Part shown: positions 41,667-51,790 of the stretch, piece by piece
Layout of the letters: the number at the start of each line of letters is the position of its first letter
Position numbering within the stretch: position 1 is the first letter of the stretch
DNA from: Rhizobium sp. Root274
GTDB lineage: Bacteria > Pseudomonadota > Alphaproteobacteria > Rhizobiales > Rhizobiaceae
Assembly (NCBI RefSeq): GCF_001429245.1
Contig: NZ_LMJE01000007.1
Coordinates: 721,127-785,126, forward strand
Direction of reading: 5' to 3'
DNA: 64,000 nt
The notes under the pieces: generated by a model
Seen by the model: the letters and a program-made list of their open reading frames with translations, nothing else
Database searches by the model: none
Told to the model about the DNA's origin: nothing
Position numbers and translations under genes: made by a program

Positions 41667-43505
41667 ATGCGCTTGAAATTTCTGCATCCCCTGCTCTCCC
41701 GCCGCTGGATCGCATTCGTGCTGATTTCGGTCGGACTGCTCTGGGCTGGCCTGTTTGCGAGCGAAGAAGCCTTCAAGCGTTCCGCCATTGTCGGCGTGGT
41801 GGAAGAGGCCGAAGCGGATGCCGAGTTGAAGCGCGCGCTGCTTCTCGCCGTTCTTGACCGCTCGCGCAGTCTGCCGTTGGTGCTGGCAGGCGATCCGGAT
41901 CTTGCTCGAACGCTGGTGAGCCAGCAGCCTCAGGATCTGACCCGGTTGAACGGCAAACTGCAGAGCCTCGCGGAGGAAACCCGTGCCTCGGCCATCTATG
42001 TCATCCGGCTCGACGGCACGGCGATTGCGGCCAGCAACTGGAATCAGTCGGACAGCTTCGTCGGCAGCAATTACGGCTTTCGCGACTATTTCAGCAGCGC
42101 CCTTGCCAAAGGCAGCGCCGAGCAATATGCGCTCGGCAGCGTCAGCCGCAGGCCCGGCCTCTACCTGTCCCGGCGCGTGGCGGGTGAGGATGGCAAAGCC
42201 TTGGGCGTCGTCGTGGTCAAGGTCGAGTTCGGCGAACTGGAGGAAAGCTGGCGCCGTTCCGGCAAACTCACCTTCGTCACCGACAGCCATGGAATCGTGC
42301 TGATCACCAGCCAGAATGCCTGGCGCTTCCTGACCATCGCCGACATTCCGCCGAAGGAACTGAGCAAGATCCGCGACAGCCTGCAATTCGGTGAGGCGCC
42401 GCTCACCCCCATCCCCATCTGGTCCCTCTTCGACCTTGCCGGATACAAGATGGTGGCGACGGACATGGGCGGCGGCCTGCCCAGCGAGCCCCATTATGCG
42501 ACCACCATGGCGGTGCCCGGCACCCTCTGGACCCTGCATGTCCTGGCCCCCGCTGTGGCTGCGCTCGATGCCGGCATCTGGGAAGGTCGCCTGATTGCGG
42601 TTACCATCGGTGTACCCCTGATTGCCGCTGCCGCCTGGCTGCTTTATCTGAGCGGCCGGGCGTCCCGTCGCCGTGCCGCAGAACAGGCGGCTCGCGCGGA
42701 ACTCGAACGCCAGGTTGGCCGCCGCACCATCGAACTCACAGAAGCGCGCGACCGCCTCCAGGCGGAGATTGCCGAACACCACGCGACAGACGCCCGGCTG
42801 CAGAGCGTCCAGCAGGATCTCGTCCAGGCCAACCGACTGGCGATCCTCGGCCAGGTGGCAGCCGGCGTTGCCCACGAGATCAACCAGCCGGTCGCCACCA
42901 TCCGCGCCTATGCCGACAATGCGCATGCCTTCCTCGATCGCGGCGACACAACGACCGCCCGCCAGAACCTCGGCCTCATCGCCGACCTCACCGACCGCAT
43001 CGGCACCATCACCAGCCAATTGCGCGGCCTTGCCCGCAAGGGACGGCTGGTGGCAGAGCCGGTCAACCTGAAAGCGGCCGTGCAAGGCGCGCTGTTCCTG
43101 CTGCGCAGCCGCTTTTCCGGCAGCATGGACATGCTGGTCATCGGCCCCATCCCGGACGATCTCGCCGTCACAGGCCAGCGGGTACGCCTCGAACAGGTGC
43201 TGATCAATCTCTTGCAAAATGCACTCGAAGCGCTTGAAGGCCGCGACGGCGCCAAGATCGAGGTGCAGGTGGTGCACGTCGATCAGGCTGACGTGGTGAT
43301 CGCCGTGCGCGACAATGGTCCCGGCATTCCGGCCGCGATCCGCGAAAACCTGTTCATCCCCTTCAACACCTCCAAGGACAGCGGCCTCGGCCTCGGACTG
43401 GTCATTGCGCGCGACATCGTCACCGAATATGGCGGCACGATCACCGGCGAAAGCTCTGCTGCCGGCACAACCTTCACCGTCACACTGAAAAGAGCTGAGT
43501 CTTGA
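41667..43505 (+). CDS. dctB: C4-dicarboxylate sensor histidine kinase DctB
   Basis: A 612-aa membrane kinase. Membrane helices at ~14-31 and ~308-327 flank a periplasmic double-PAS sensor domain ([20 protein letters not shown] is the ligand-domain signature). A coiled coil leads to the H-box [20 protein letters not shown] (His near 402), then N-box, DNGPGIP and GLGLGLVIA. It senses external dicarboxylates and phosphorylates DctD. The start at 41667 is chosen because it directly precedes the first helix; upstream sequence holds the DctD sites. Its stop overlaps the dctD start. Confidence 0.94.
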   Translation: MRLKFLHPLLSRRWIAFVLISVGLLWAGLFASEEAFKRSAIVGVVEEAEADAELKRALLLAVLDRSRSLPLVLAGDPDLARTLVSQQPQDLTRLNGKLQSLAEETRASAIYVIRLDGTAIAASNWNQSDSFVGSNYGFRDYFSSALAKGSAEQYALGSVSRRPGLYLSRRVAGEDGKALGVVVVKVEFGELEESWRRSGKLTFVTDSHGIVLITSQNAWRFLTIADIPPKELSKIRDSLQFGEAPLTPIPIWSLFDLAGYKMVATDMGGGLPSEPHYATTMAVPGTLWTLHVLAPAVAALDAGIWEGRLIAVTIGVPLIAAAAWLLYLSGRASRRRAAEQAARAELERQVGRRTIELTEARDRLQAEIAEHHATDARLQSVQQDLVQANRLAILGQVAAGVAHEINQPVATIRAYADNAHAFLDRGDTTTARQNLGLIADLTDRIGTITSQLRGLARKGRLVAEPVNLKAAVQGALFLLRSRFSGSMDMLVIGPIPDDLAVTGQRVRLEQVLINLLQNALEALEGRDGAKIEVQVVHVDQADVVIAVRDNGPGIPAAIRENLFIPFNTSKDSGLGLGLVIARDIVTEYGGTITGESSAAGTTFTVTLKRAES

Positions 43506-44839
43506 CCGCAGGCATCGAGATCATTCTGGTCGACGACGACACGGATCTGCGCCGCGCCACGCGGCAGACGCTGGAACTTGCAGGTTATGCGGTGCGCGAC
43601 TTTGCCGGCGCACAGCAAGCGCTTGCCCAGCTGTCGGTCGAAAGCAAAGCGGTAGTCATAAGCGATATCCGCATGGCCGGCATGGACGGGCTCGAACTCT
43701 TCGCCCGCATCCATGCCCTCGACCCCGACCTCCCCGTGCTGCTGATCACCGGTCATGGCGACGTCGACATGGCGGTGAAAGCGCTCAAGGACGGCGCCTA
43801 TGATTTCATCCCGAAACCCTTCCCCGCCGACCGTCTCGTGCAGAGCGTGGCGCGGGCGGCGGAAAAACGCCGGCTGGTGCTGGAAAACCGCCGACTGCGC
43901 GAGGCGGCATCTGCCCCCCAGGACGACCTTCCGCTGATCGGCCAGACGCCGGCCATGGAGCATTTGCGCCAGACGCTGCGCCAGATCGCCGACACCGATG
44001 TCGACGTGCTGATCGCCGGCGAGACCGGCAGCGGCAAGGAAGTGGTGGCAACGCTGCTGCATCGCTGGAGCCGCCGCGCCAGGGGCAACTTCGTCGCGCT
44101 GAATTGCGGGGCGCTTCCCGACACCGTCATCGAGAGCGAACTCTTCGGCCATGAACAAGGCGCCTTCACCGGTGCGCAGAAGAAGCGCATCGGCCGCATT
44201 GAGCATTCGAGCGGCGGTACGCTCTTCCTCGATGAGATCGAGAGCATGCCGCTTTCCACCCAGGTGAAGATGCTGCGGGTTCTGGAAATGCGCGAGGTGA
44301 GCCCGCTCGGCACCAACGAGATCCGGCCCGTCGACCTGCGCGTCGTTGCCGCCGCCAAGGTCGATCTCGGCGATCCGCAGTCGCGTGGCTCATTCCGCGA
44401 GGACCTCTATTACCGCCTGAATGTCGTGACGATCTCGATCCCGCCGCTGCGCGAACGTCGGGCCGATATCCCGTTGCTGTTTGCCCATTTTGCCGCCCGC
44501 GCCGCCGAGCGTTTCCGCCGCGATCTGCCACAGATGACGGCGGAGGTCAGCCGCCATCTCGACACCCACGTCTTTCCCGGCAATGTCCGCGAACTCGCCC
44601 ATTTCGCCGAACGCGTGGTTCTGGGCGTCACCCAGGCGCCCCCGCAAAACATGCCGGCGTCAACGCCCGGTCTCAGCCTGCCCGAACGCATGGAGGAGCA
44701 CGAGGCGACGCTCATCCGCGAGACGCTGCGCCAGACCCGAGGCGATGTGCGCGAAACCATCGAAGCGCTCGGAATTCCGCGCAAGACCTTCTATGACAAG
44801 TTGCAACGCCACGGCATCAACCGGGCGGACTATCAGTAG
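43502..44839 (+). CDS. dctD: Sigma-54-dependent response regulator DctD
   Basis: A 445-aa NtrC-family activator. Receiver domain with Asp55 ([10 protein letters not shown]) and Lys in PKPF; AAA+ domain with Walker [10 protein letters not shown], the sigma-54-contacting GAFTGA loop and Walker [12 protein letters not shown]; Fis-type helix-turn-helix at the end ([20 protein letters not shown]). Phospho-DctD binds the dctA upstream sites and opens the sigma-54 promoter. The start is TTG at 43502, overlapping the dctB stop; no alternative ATG exists before the receiver domain. The last bases overlap the convergent aldolase gene by seven. Confidence 0.95.
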   Translation: MTAGIEIILVDDDTDLRRATRQTLELAGYAVRDFAGAQQALAQLSVESKAVVISDIRMAGMDGLELFARIHALDPDLPVLLITGHGDVDMAVKALKDGAYDFIPKPFPADRLVQSVARAAEKRRLVLENRRLREAASAPQDDLPLIGQTPAMEHLRQTLRQIADTDVDVLIAGETGSGKEVVATLLHRWSRRARGNFVALNCGALPDTVIESELFGHEQGAFTGAQKKRIGRIEHSSGGTLFLDEIESMPLSTQVKMLRVLEMREVSPLGTNEIRPVDLRVVAAAKVDLGDPQSRGSFREDLYYRLNVVTISIPPLRERRADIPLLFAHFAARAAERFRRDLPQMTAEVSRHLDTHVFPGNVRELAHFAERVVLGVTQAPPQNMPASTPGLSLPERMEEHEATLIRETLRQTRGDVRETIEALGIPRKTFYDKLQRHGINRADYQ

Positions 44840-45651
44840 CCGCCAGAGCCCGACGATATGCCGCCCTTCGACGCCGCCTCCGGATTGCGCATCTCAGCCG
44901 CCATGGCAGCGGCAGCCTTGGCAAGCAGCCCCGTATCCGTGGCATTTGCCATGAAACGCACCCCGGCGCGGCGCGCGAGCGTGATCATCTCCGGGTCTCC
45001 GGTCATGATGCCTGCCGGCTTGCCCGCAGCCTTGATCTTGCCGATCAGCGCCTCCACCGTCTCCATCACCTCGGGCACCGTCGCCTTGCCGCGATAGCCC
45101 ATGTCGGCGGATAGATCGGCTGGTCCGATCAGCACGGCATCGACACCCTCCGTGGCGAGGATCGCTTCGGCATTCTCCACGCCGAGGCGGCTTTCGATCT
45201 GCGCGATCAGACAGACCTGATCATTGGCCGTTTCGGCATAGTCAGCAATCCGGCCAAAGTTCGAGGCGCGGCCGAGGCTCGCGCCCATGCCTCTGATACC
45301 GTCGGGCGGATAACGCAGTGCCTTGGCGAGCAGCGCCGCCTGCTCGGCCGTTTCGACCATCGGGATCATCAGGGTCTGCGCACCGATATCGAGCGCCTGC
45401 TTGATCATCCAGACCTCGCCCACCGGTAATCGCACCACCGGATGCGCGGCATGACGGGTGACCGCAGCAAGCTGGGCGGCTATCAGCGGAATGTCGTTCG
45501 GCCCGTGCTCGGCATCGATGAGGATCCAGTCGAAGCCGGCCCCGGCGCAGATTTCCGCCGAATGCGGATTGGCCAGCGCCACCCAGAGCCCGGTGAGCAG
45601 ATCACCACGGGTCTGGAGGGCAGCCTTGAAGGTATTGACGGGGGCGGGCAT
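44833..45651 (-). CDS. HpcH/HpaI-family aldolase
   Basis: A 272-aa TIM-barrel class II aldolase. [14 protein letters not shown] carries the catalytic His region; [14 protein letters not shown] and [13 protein letters not shown] hold the metal ligands Glu and Asp. Family members cleave 4-hydroxy-2-oxo acids such as 4-hydroxy-2-oxoheptane-1,7-dioate to pyruvate or oxaloacetate plus an aldehyde. No neighbouring aromatic-degradation genes exist, so the physiological substrate (perhaps 2-keto-3-deoxy-L-rhamnonate-like) is open. AGGAGA precedes the ATG at 45651. Confidence 0.88.
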   Translation of the reverse strand: MPAPVNTFKAALQTRGDLLTGLWVALANPHSAEICAGAGFDWILIDAEHGPNDIPLIAAQLAAVTRHAAHPVVRLPVGEVWMIKQALDIGAQTLMIPMVETAEQAALLAKALRYPPDGIRGMGASLGRASNFGRIADYAETANDQVCLIAQIESRLGVENAEAILATEGVDAVLIGPADLSADMGYRGKATVPEVMETVEALIGKIKAAGKPAGIMTGDPEMITLARRAGVRFMANATDTGLLAKAAAAMAAEMRNPEAASKGGISSGSGGY

Positions 45652-45866
45652 GGGCAGTCTCCTGGAGTTCTGGTCGGGCAAGAAAACTGAAGGCTTCGGC
45701 GGATCGCTTGAAGCCCACCGCGCAGTCTCGGCTCGTCCCCAAGAGCTAGCCCCGGATGGACGAACGCCGCAAGCCTCATTTCATCCCGGATGGTACGGAG
45801 GCACCGTTGAACCGGCCGCATGGCCCGTGATACGGGGAGGCAAGACACAGAAAAGGACACGTCCCC

Positions 45867-46535
45867 ATGCTGCCCTGGATCCAGCTCGACACGGCCCAGA
45901 TTCCCGGCGGCGGAGAGCTGCGCCTGAAGCAACGCGGCACGGAATTCTCCATCATGCTCGGCACCAACGAGCTGATGAACAGCCGGCTCAGCGGCTCGGA
46001 AGAAGCGCTCGCCACCCTCGCCATCGAGCGCATCGCCACCCATAAGCGCCCGCATATCCTGATCGGCGGCCTCGGCATGGGCTTTACGCTCCGCGCAGCC
46101 TTGGCCGTCCTGCCTCAGGACGCCAAGGTCACCGTCGCCGAACTCGTGCCCGCCGTTGTCGACTGGGCACGCGGCCCGATGGCCGAGATCTATGCCGGCA
46201 GCCTCGACGACCCGCGCGTGACCATCCATGTCGGCGATGTCGGCGCCCTGATCGCCAAATCCAGGGGCCAGTTTGACGCCATCCTGCTCGATGTCGACAA
46301 TGGCCCTGACGGTCTGACGCGCGAAGAGAATGACGGCCTCTATGCCTATGACGGGATTCGCAAATCCAAGACGGCGCTGACGAAAAGCGGCGTGCTGGCC
46401 GTCTGGTCGCAAGGACCCGACCCGCGCTTCACCCAGCGCCTCAAGGGGTCTGGCTATGTCGTTGAAGAGATTCCGGTTAGAGCAGGCAGGACAGGTCGTG
46501 GCAAGAAGCACATGATCTGGATGGCGATGGCCTGA
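45867..46535 (+). CDS. Spermidine synthase-like methyltransferase-fold protein
   Basis: A 222-aa protein with a Rossmann fold: ILIGGLGMGFTLRAALAV (nucleotide loop), VTVAELVPAVVDWARG and DAILLDVDNGPDGL, the pattern of the SpeE-like family. It is shorter than true spermidine synthases (~280-300 aa) and lacks their N-terminal beta domain, so polyamine synthesis is doubtful. Stands alone between divergent and convergent genes. Confidence 0.8.
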   Translation: MLPWIQLDTAQIPGGGELRLKQRGTEFSIMLGTNELMNSRLSGSEEALATLAIERIATHKRPHILIGGLGMGFTLRAALAVLPQDAKVTVAELVPAVVDWARGPMAEIYAGSLDDPRVTIHVGDVGALIAKSRGQFDAILLDVDNGPDGLTREENDGLYAYDGIRKSKTALTKSGVLAVWSQGPDPRFTQRLKGSGYVVEEIPVRAGRTGRGKKHMIWMAMA

Positions 46536-46566
46536 GGTTCGGCTCGCATTTTGCTGTCAGGAACAA

Positions 46567-46717
46567 GACCCCCTCTGGCCTGCCGGCCATCTCCCCCACA
46601 AGGGGGGAGAGGACTCGCGGCTGCCCTTCCGCCACATCTAGTCGCAGGTTGGTGCCAGGCTCAGACGGCGCGGCTGGGTTAAGCCCTCCCCCTTGTGGGG
46701 AGGGTTTGGGAGGGGAC
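46567..46717. repeat. Composite GC-rich palindromic intergenic repeat (copy 3)
   Basis: CCCTCTGGCCTGCCGGCCAT with CTCCCCC/GGGGGGAG arms, ~60 bases of spacer, then GCCCTCCCCCTTGTGGGGAG and GGTTTGGGAGGGG. This is the reverse complement of the right two-thirds of the element at 23609-23820, but the spacer differs. It fills the gap between two convergent genes. Confidence 0.78.
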
Positions 46718-46728
46718 TTTCTTCTGGC

Positions 46729-47712
46729 CTACCCCCAAAGCCCCACGGGCGGCACCGCCATGATCGCCCCGTCATAGACAATCCCCGGCTCCCGATCCCG
46801 CGCCAAAAGCAGCGGCCCGTCGAGATCGACAAACGCCGCCCCTTGGCCCACCAGAAAGGCCGGCGCCATGGCGAGCGACGAGCCGACCATGCAGCCGACC
46901 ATGATCTGAAAGCCCGCCTCCACCGCCGCATCCCGCATGGCAAGCGCTTCCGTCAGCCCGCCCGTCTTGTCGAGCTTGATGTTGACGGCGTCATACTTGC
47001 CCTTGAGGGCGCCGAGCGAGGCCGTGTCATGGCAGCTCTCGTCGGCACAAACCGGCAGGACACGATCGAGGCCGAGAAGCGCACCGTCGTCGCCTGCCGG
47101 GAACGGCTGTTCGACCAGTTTCACCCCGAGATCGAGAAAGACCGGCGCCAGCGCCTTGTATTGCTCAACGCTCCAGCCCTCATTGGCATCGACGATAATG
47201 GCCGATCTGGGCGCGCCCGCCCGCACCGCCCGGATGCGCTCGATATCTCCCTCGCCGCCGAGCTTGACCTTCAAGAGCGGTCGGTGCGCCTCCTTTGCCG
47301 CCGCAGCCTTCATGCTCTCCGGCGTGCCCAGCGAGAGCGTATAGGTGACCGACAGCGGCTTCGGCTCTTGCACCTTTGCAAGGTGCCAGACCGGCTTCCC
47401 CGCCCGCTTCGCCTCCAGATCCCAGAAGGCGCAGTCGAGCGCATTGCGCGCCGCACCCGGCTTCAGCCGGATCTGCAGCCCGGCACGATCCAGCCCGGCG
47501 GCCACCTCAGGCACCAGCGCCGAAAGCACCTCGACCACACTCTCCACCGTTTCACCATACCGCGCATAGGGCACACATTCGCCCTGCCCGACATGCATGC
47601 CATCGGTCAGCCGCACCGTGACCACCTTCGCCTCGGTCTTCGAGCCGCGCGAAATCGTAAACGTCCCGGCGATGGGAAAGCTTTGCGCAGTGACGGTCAT
47701 CTGAACGGGCAT
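46729..47712 (-). CDS. L-Ala-D/L-Glu (dipeptide) epimerase, enolase superfamily
   Basis: A 327-aa enzyme. LLKVKLGG carries the catalytic Lys-x-Lys, IIVDANEGW the first metal-binding Asp, KLVEQPFP the Glu, ADESCHD the third ligand and AVNIKLDKTGG the second catalytic Lys. The pattern is that of YkfB/YcjG, which epimerise L-Ala-D-Glu from murein peptides. Exact dipeptide specificity cannot be read off. The ATG at 47712 follows GGAGGA. It is divergent from mnmA. Confidence 0.87.
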   Translation of the reverse strand: MPVQMTVTAQSFPIAGTFTISRGSKTEAKVVTVRLTDGMHVGQGECVPYARYGETVESVVEVLSALVPEVAAGLDRAGLQIRLKPGAARNALDCAFWDLEAKRAGKPVWHLAKVQEPKPLSVTYTLSLGTPESMKAAAAKEAHRPLLKVKLGGEGDIERIRAVRAGAPRSAIIVDANEGWSVEQYKALAPVFLDLGVKLVEQPFPAGDDGALLGLDRVLPVCADESCHDTASLGALKGKYDAVNIKLDKTGGLTEALAMRDAAVEAGFQIMVGCMVGSSLAMAPAFLVGQGAAFVDLDGPLLLARDREPGIVYDGAIMAVPPVGLWG

Positions 47713-47895
47713 GGATGTCCTCCTCAAGCGGACCCCTGCCCGCGAATCGCTGCTCTTGCATGAACAAGCAATCCTTTCTATATCCGTCAACAATCAGACC
47801 GGCAGCGGCCGCGGGCGAAAAAGCCCGGCAGACTCGGCCACACTCCCGCAGATAAGGGATCATCAACGGTCGCATGAAGCACAGAGACGAAGCCC

Positions 47896-49092
47896 GTGAA
47901 CACGCTGGATTTTGACAAGAGACCGGAAGATACGCGCGTTGTCGTCGCCATGTCGGGCGGCGTGGATTCGTCCGTCGTCGCCGGCATCCTGAAGCGCGAG
48001 GGTTATGACGTCCTCGGCATCACGCTGCAGCTTTACGATCATGGCGCCGCCGTCCACCGCGCCGGATCCTGCTGCGCCGGCCAGGACATCGACGATGCCC
48101 GCCGCGTTTGCGAAACGCTTGGCATCCCGCATTACGTGCTCGACTACGAACAGCGTTTTCGCGATACCGTGATCAACCCGTTCATGGAAAGCTATGTCGC
48201 CGGCGAAACGCCGATCCCTTGCGTCGCCTGCAACCAGACGGTCAAGTTTGCTGATTTGCTTGCGACCGCGAAAGAACTCGGCGCCGACGCGCTGGCAACC
48301 GGTCATTACATCCGCTCGAAGTCCGTGCCGCTGGCAAACGATCCCGGCCACCGCGCCCTCTTCCGACCGATCGACAGCGAGCGCGACCAGAGCTACTTCC
48401 TCTTTGCTACCACGCAAGAGCAGATCGACTATCTGCGCTTCCCGCTCGGCGGAATGTCCAAGGCGGAGACCCGGAAGCTCGCCGAAGACATGGGCCTCGT
48501 CGTCGCCCAGAAGGCCGACAGCCAGGACATCTGTTTCGTGCCCCAGGGCAAATATGCCGACGTGATCAACAAGCTGAAGCCGAATGCGGCGCTTGCCGGC
48601 GACATCGTGCATCTCGACGGCCGCGTGCTCGGAAGCCACGAAGGCATCCTGCATTACACCATCGGCCAGCGGAAGGGCTTGGGCGTCGCCACCGGCGAAC
48701 CGCTCTATGTCATCTATCTCGACGCCCGCTCGCGCCGTGTCATCGTCGGCCCGAAGGAAGCGCTGGAAACCCACCGCGTTTATCTGCGCGACATCAACTG
48801 GCTGGGCGACCGGACGCTGGCGGAAGACGCAGCAGACGGCATGCCCTGCTTCGCCAAGGTCCGCTCCACCCGCCCGCCGACCCCGGCCGTGCTGCATGCC
48901 GACGAACGCGGCGTCTATGTCGATCTCGAGATTGGCGAAGCCGGCGTCGCCCCCGGCCAGGCCTGCGTGCTCTATTCGGCACCCGGCGCCGACGCCCGCG
49001 TCTATGGTGGCGGTTTCATCGAGCGGTCTGAACGTTCGGGCACGGCGGAAGCCTCGCTGAAGGCGCTTCTGGCAAGCCCGGTGGCGGCCTGA
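47896..49092 (+). CDS. mnmA: tRNA-specific 2-thiouridylase MnmA
   Basis: A 398-aa enzyme. The PP-loop [13 protein letters not shown] (residues ~15-27) binds ATP; Cys109 in PCVACNQ and Cys213 in DICFVPQ are the sulfur-carrying pair. Then the central [10 protein letters not shown] and a beta-barrel C-terminal domain. It thiolates U34 of tRNA-Lys, -Glu and -Gln. The start is GTG at 47896. A tRNA gene lies 136 bases downstream. Confidence 0.96.
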   Translation: MNTLDFDKRPEDTRVVVAMSGGVDSSVVAGILKREGYDVLGITLQLYDHGAAVHRAGSCCAGQDIDDARRVCETLGIPHYVLDYEQRFRDTVINPFMESYVAGETPIPCVACNQTVKFADLLATAKELGADALATGHYIRSKSVPLANDPGHRALFRPIDSERDQSYFLFATTQEQIDYLRFPLGGMSKAETRKLAEDMGLVVAQKADSQDICFVPQGKYADVINKLKPNAALAGDIVHLDGRVLGSHEGILHYTIGQRKGLGVATGEPLYVIYLDARSRRVIVGPKEALETHRVYLRDINWLGDRTLAEDAADGMPCFAKVRSTRPPTPAVLHADERGVYVDLEIGEAGVAPGQACVLYSAPGADARVYGGGFIERSERSGTAEASLKALLASPVAA

Positions 49093-49146
49093 GCAGAGGG
49101 ATGTCTGCTGCGGTGGAAAGCACAATCCTTTTTGCTTTCAACGCGC

Positions 49147-49176
49147 TTGACTTTGATCGGACCCTCGCCTTATAAG
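49147..49176 (+). promoter_or_regulatory. Sigma-70-type promoter of tRNA-Met
   Basis: TTGACT at 49147-49152 and TATAAG at 49171-49176 (18-base spacer; TTATAA at spacer 17), about 50 bases before the tRNA. A clear housekeeping promoter. Confidence 0.7.
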
Positions 49177-49228
49177 CCGCCCATCGCTTCGGACGGCGAC
49201 GGCTTCAAGGCCCGAATGTTCGATGTGT

Positions 49229-49305
49229 GGCGGGGTAGCTCAGGTGGTTAGAGCGTGGGATTCATAACCCCAAGGTCGGCGGTTCAAGTCCGCCCCCCGC
49301 TACCA
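49229..49305 (+). tRNA. tRNA-Met (CAT), elongator
   Basis: 77 bases with encoded CCA. Acceptor GGCGGGG pairs with CCCCGCT (G-U at position 1-72); D-arm GCTC...GAGC; anticodon stem GTGGG/CCCCA-type with CAT at 49263-49265; T-arm GGCGG-TTCAAGT-CCGCC. The initiator C1-A72 mismatch is absent, so it is elongator tRNA-Met rather than fMet. A lysidine-modified Ile tRNA cannot be wholly excluded but the body fits Met. Confidence 0.92.
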
Positions 49306-49455
49306 AAGTTCTCCTGTAAGCATACCCATGCTATTCCTAGATGTAGACGGGTTCGCATTGAAGATCCGGCAGCAAGAGCGCACCACCTACGCGCGAAATT
49401 TATTGAATCGTCAATCAATTTGAGCTGTAATCGCCCCTGGGGGAGCGTGAGATCG

Positions 49456-49983
49456 ATGATTACAGTTCAGCATACAAAAGAGAGCTTAAGTAGAGCTTTT
49501 GTCCATGCCATCGCCGGTAGAGCCGGGGTGAATTGCACTGGAGAGCGTGCATTCGACTATGGCATTGACGGGACTTTCAGACCGGTAACAATACGCGGAA
49601 ATCGAAGAATCGAGAGCAGCTTCCCGCTAGACTACCAACTTAAGGCCACAAAAAGCTGGAACATTGAAGACACCAACATTGGATATAATCTAGAGTCGAA
49701 AACTTACAACGACCTAGTTACCAGAGATCCAGACGGAGTAGGCGCAGTACTAATTCTGTTGTGTCTGCCGCCCGAAGACGAAACATGGGTGGAATTCTCA
49801 GAAGAATACATGACGCTCAGAAAATGCTGCTACTACACAGTATTGAGCGGTGAACCGGTCACGAATGAAAATTCGACAAGAAAAATTCTCATTCCTCGCT
49901 CCAATGTATTCACTGCCGACGCGCTGCGCGAACTTTTGGAGGCTGAGCGTCGGCGAAAGGTCGGCGACGGGGAGGCTGCATGA
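49456..49983 (+). CDS. DUF4365-type putative PD-(D/E)XK nuclease-fold protein
   Basis: A 175-aa protein with MITVQHTKESLSRAFVHAIA at its start, then FDYGIDG (Asp38) and LDYQLKATK (Gln61, Lys63). This E...D-Y-G-I-D...Q-x-K order is the DUF4365 pattern, related to restriction-endonuclease-like folds; catalytic activity is unproven. GC content and codon use are clearly lower than in neighbouring genes (AAT, AGA, ATA and TTA-type codons are common), which suggests recent transfer. It starts 150 bases after tRNA-Met and its stop overlaps the start of the next gene (ATGA). The ribosome site GGGAG is somewhat far (10 bases). Possible toxin or defence nuclease; this is inference. Confidence 0.7.
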   Translation: MITVQHTKESLSRAFVHAIAGRAGVNCTGERAFDYGIDGTFRPVTIRGNRRIESSFPLDYQLKATKSWNIEDTNIGYNLESKTYNDLVTRDPDGVGAVLILLCLPPEDETWVEFSEEYMTLRKCCYYTVLSGEPVTNENSTRKILIPRSNVFTADALRELLEAERRRKVGDGEAA

Positions 49984-51107
49984 TGCCGACACACAGCCCT
50001 CGCTTCAACCTAGAACCTCGTATGATTGAGCGCTACCTGACAAATCAGGGCTGGAGCGTGAGCACGACTAAAAGCAATCTGCGGAGAATATACTTTCCAG
50101 ACTCGATTGATAGCTTGCCGGTAGAGGTATTCCTCAACTACGAGAAGTCGTCGTTCTCCCGAGACGTTGAACTCGCCATCACCACCATTTCAGAGTTCTA
50201 CGAAAAGCATCCAACTGACGTGGTAGCCGAAATACGCGCCCTAGCTTATGATATCATATCAAGCCGTATACCTGACGAATATGTGAGAAACGAAACCATA
50301 CAGCTAAAGATTGCATCCGAGTACATAGATAAGATGCGATCGTTGCTTGCAGTTTCGGCAACCACGGAGCTGGTTGGAGAGCGGTCTTTCAAGAGAACCC
50401 TTAAGGAAGCCACAGATTACTCCGAAACATGCCGCTTCGGACACACATTTCGCGGCAGCTTTGGGTTCCAGATTGAATCACCTCTAGGCCTGAACAATTC
50501 ACCAGACCTTTTTGACGATACAGCTGAACGTCCATTTGGACGAACGGTGATCGAGCGAATGGTGCGCGGAATGCTCGCTTTGAAAAAAGCAACTCTTGCT
50601 GATGACCCTGGGATCATAATTCACGAAAGCAGCGACCTAAGCGCGAACATGTGCGATGCTTTGGTCGCATTGATCGAAGACGTAGGTGTAGCGAAAATTG
50701 ACATGACGGTGAGGTTCTCTCCTGAATGGAATACCGCTTTTTCCTCGCGGATGGCGGAGATTTCACTGGAAGAGCGGCACGTGGACATACTCAAAACCGC
50801 ATCCAAAGCGCTGCGAGTCGACGACCCGCCTCGACCAGCAAGCATCGTTGGGAGGGTGAAAAGACTTGAGAGCGAAGGCAATCCCGCTGATTTGCTACAG
50901 GAAGGCGCGAAGCGCGAAATAGAGGTTAGCTGGGTTAATGAAGAAGATTTACTCATCCACGTAAAGCTTACACTCTCACCGGAGTCATACCTTGACGCAG
51001 TCGATGCCCACAAAGAAGGCAAGCCAGTCATGGCCGAAGGCACGCTTGTTAAGAGTGGCAGGACTTGGCGCTTGGACGAACTGAAGCAATTCAGAGTCTT
51101 AGCATAA
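49980..51107 (+). CDS. Unknown protein coupled to the DUF4365 gene
   Basis: A 375-aa soluble protein that I do not recognise. The N-terminal ~110 residues are mixed alpha/beta (FNLEPRMIERYLTNQGWSVS, with a charged linker); a middle part (~120-270) is mostly helical; the C-terminal ~90 residues start IVGRVKRLES and look beta-rich, ending MAEGTLVKSGRTWRLDELKQ, which recalls a small barrel (OB-like) domain. No membrane segment or signal peptide. It shares the low GC and foreign codon use of the DUF4365 gene and overlaps it by four bases, so the two form one translational unit. A toxin-immunity, sensor-effector or defence pair is plausible but unproven. Confidence 0.65.
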   Translation: MMPTHSPRFNLEPRMIERYLTNQGWSVSTTKSNLRRIYFPDSIDSLPVEVFLNYEKSSFSRDVELAITTISEFYEKHPTDVVAEIRALAYDIISSRIPDEYVRNETIQLKIASEYIDKMRSLLAVSATTELVGERSFKRTLKEATDYSETCRFGHTFRGSFGFQIESPLGLNNSPDLFDDTAERPFGRTVIERMVRGMLALKKATLADDPGIIIHESSDLSANMCDALVALIEDVGVAKIDMTVRFSPEWNTAFSSRMAEISLEERHVDILKTASKALRVDDPPRPASIVGRVKRLESEGNPADLLQEGAKREIEVSWVNEEDLLIHVKLTLSPESYLDAVDAHKEGKPVMAEGTLVKSGRTWRLDELKQFRVLA

Positions 51108-51119
51108 CACTAATCCCCC

Positions 51120-51761
51120 TCACCGCGCCGCCCAGACCAGCCCTCTCCGCACAATCTCCCGCATCTGCGGCACCTCGAACTCCGCCGCCTGGTGGCCGAG
51201 CGAAGAGTAGAACACCCTCCCCTGTCCATGGCGGCGCTTCCAGACGACCGGCATCACATGCCCGTCGATCCAGGCATCATGTTCGCCGGTAAAACGCGTC
51301 GTCGCCAGCACCTCGTTGTTGGGGTCGACATGCATGTAATACTGCTCGGAGCGATAGGGGAAATCGCCGATGCCTGACACAAGCGGGTCCTCAGGCTTCA
51401 CGATGTTGACCGTGTAATCATAGATATTGCCGGGATGGGCGACCCATTGGCCGCCGATCATGTATTGATACTGGACGCAGTCGCGAAAACTGTCGCCGGC
51501 CTGCCCGTGGAAGCCGCCGAGGCCGACGCCGCCACGAATGGCGAGCTCTAGGTTCTCGATCTCCGGCTTCTCGATCTTGGTCATCGTCAGCATCGGCACG
51601 ATCAGACTGTAGTCGCGAATGGCGGGATCGGCAAAGGCCGCCGTGCCCGGCTCGACGCGGACGGAAAAGCCCTCCGCCTGCAGCATGTCGGAGACGAGGG
51701 CCGCGCATTGTTCGGGCTGATGCCCGTCCCAGCCGCCCCAGCAGATCAGAGCCTGACGCAT
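51120..51761 (-). CDS. thuA: ThuA-like protein (trehalose utilisation family)
   Basis: A 213-aa class I glutamine-amidotransferase-fold protein: LICWGGWDGHQPEQCAALVS at the start, GGVGLGGFHGQAGDSFRDCV in the middle, SSLGHQAAEF near the end, all ThuA signatures. ThuA acts with ThuB in conversion of trehalose/maltitol and sucrose via 3-keto derivatives in Sinorhizobium and Agrobacterium. The ThuB-like dehydrogenase gene is just upstream (29 bases), but the thuEFGK transporter is not in this window, so it may be a paralogue serving another sugar. Confidence 0.85.
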   Translation of the reverse strand: MRQALICWGGWDGHQPEQCAALVSDMLQAEGFSVRVEPGTAAFADPAIRDYSLIVPMLTMTKIEKPEIENLELAIRGGVGLGGFHGQAGDSFRDCVQYQYMIGGQWVAHPGNIYDYTVNIVKPEDPLVSGIGDFPYRSEQYYMHVDPNNEVLATTRFTGEHDAWIDGHVMPVVWKRRHGQGRVFYSSLGHQAAEFEVPQMREIVRRGLVWAAR

Positions 51762-51790
51762 GATAAAATCCTTTTTGAAATAACGAGTGG

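Noticed and set aside
41610..43277. 555-codon minus-strand frame over dctB
   Set aside because: Antisense shadow of dctB; would also cover the DctD sites.
45867..46535. True spermidine synthase
   Set aside because: The fold matches, but the protein is about 70 residues short and lacks the N-terminal domain, so only SpeE-like is claimed.
49229..49305. tRNA-Ile2 (CAT, lysidine type) or initiator tRNA-fMet
   Set aside because: No C1-A72 mismatch as in the initiator, and the D-arm and acceptor fit elongator Met better than Ile2.
49255..49455. N-terminal extension of the DUF4365 frame back into the tRNA
   Set aside because: The frame is open to 49255 but would start inside tRNA-Met; the conserved domain begins at the ATG at 49456.
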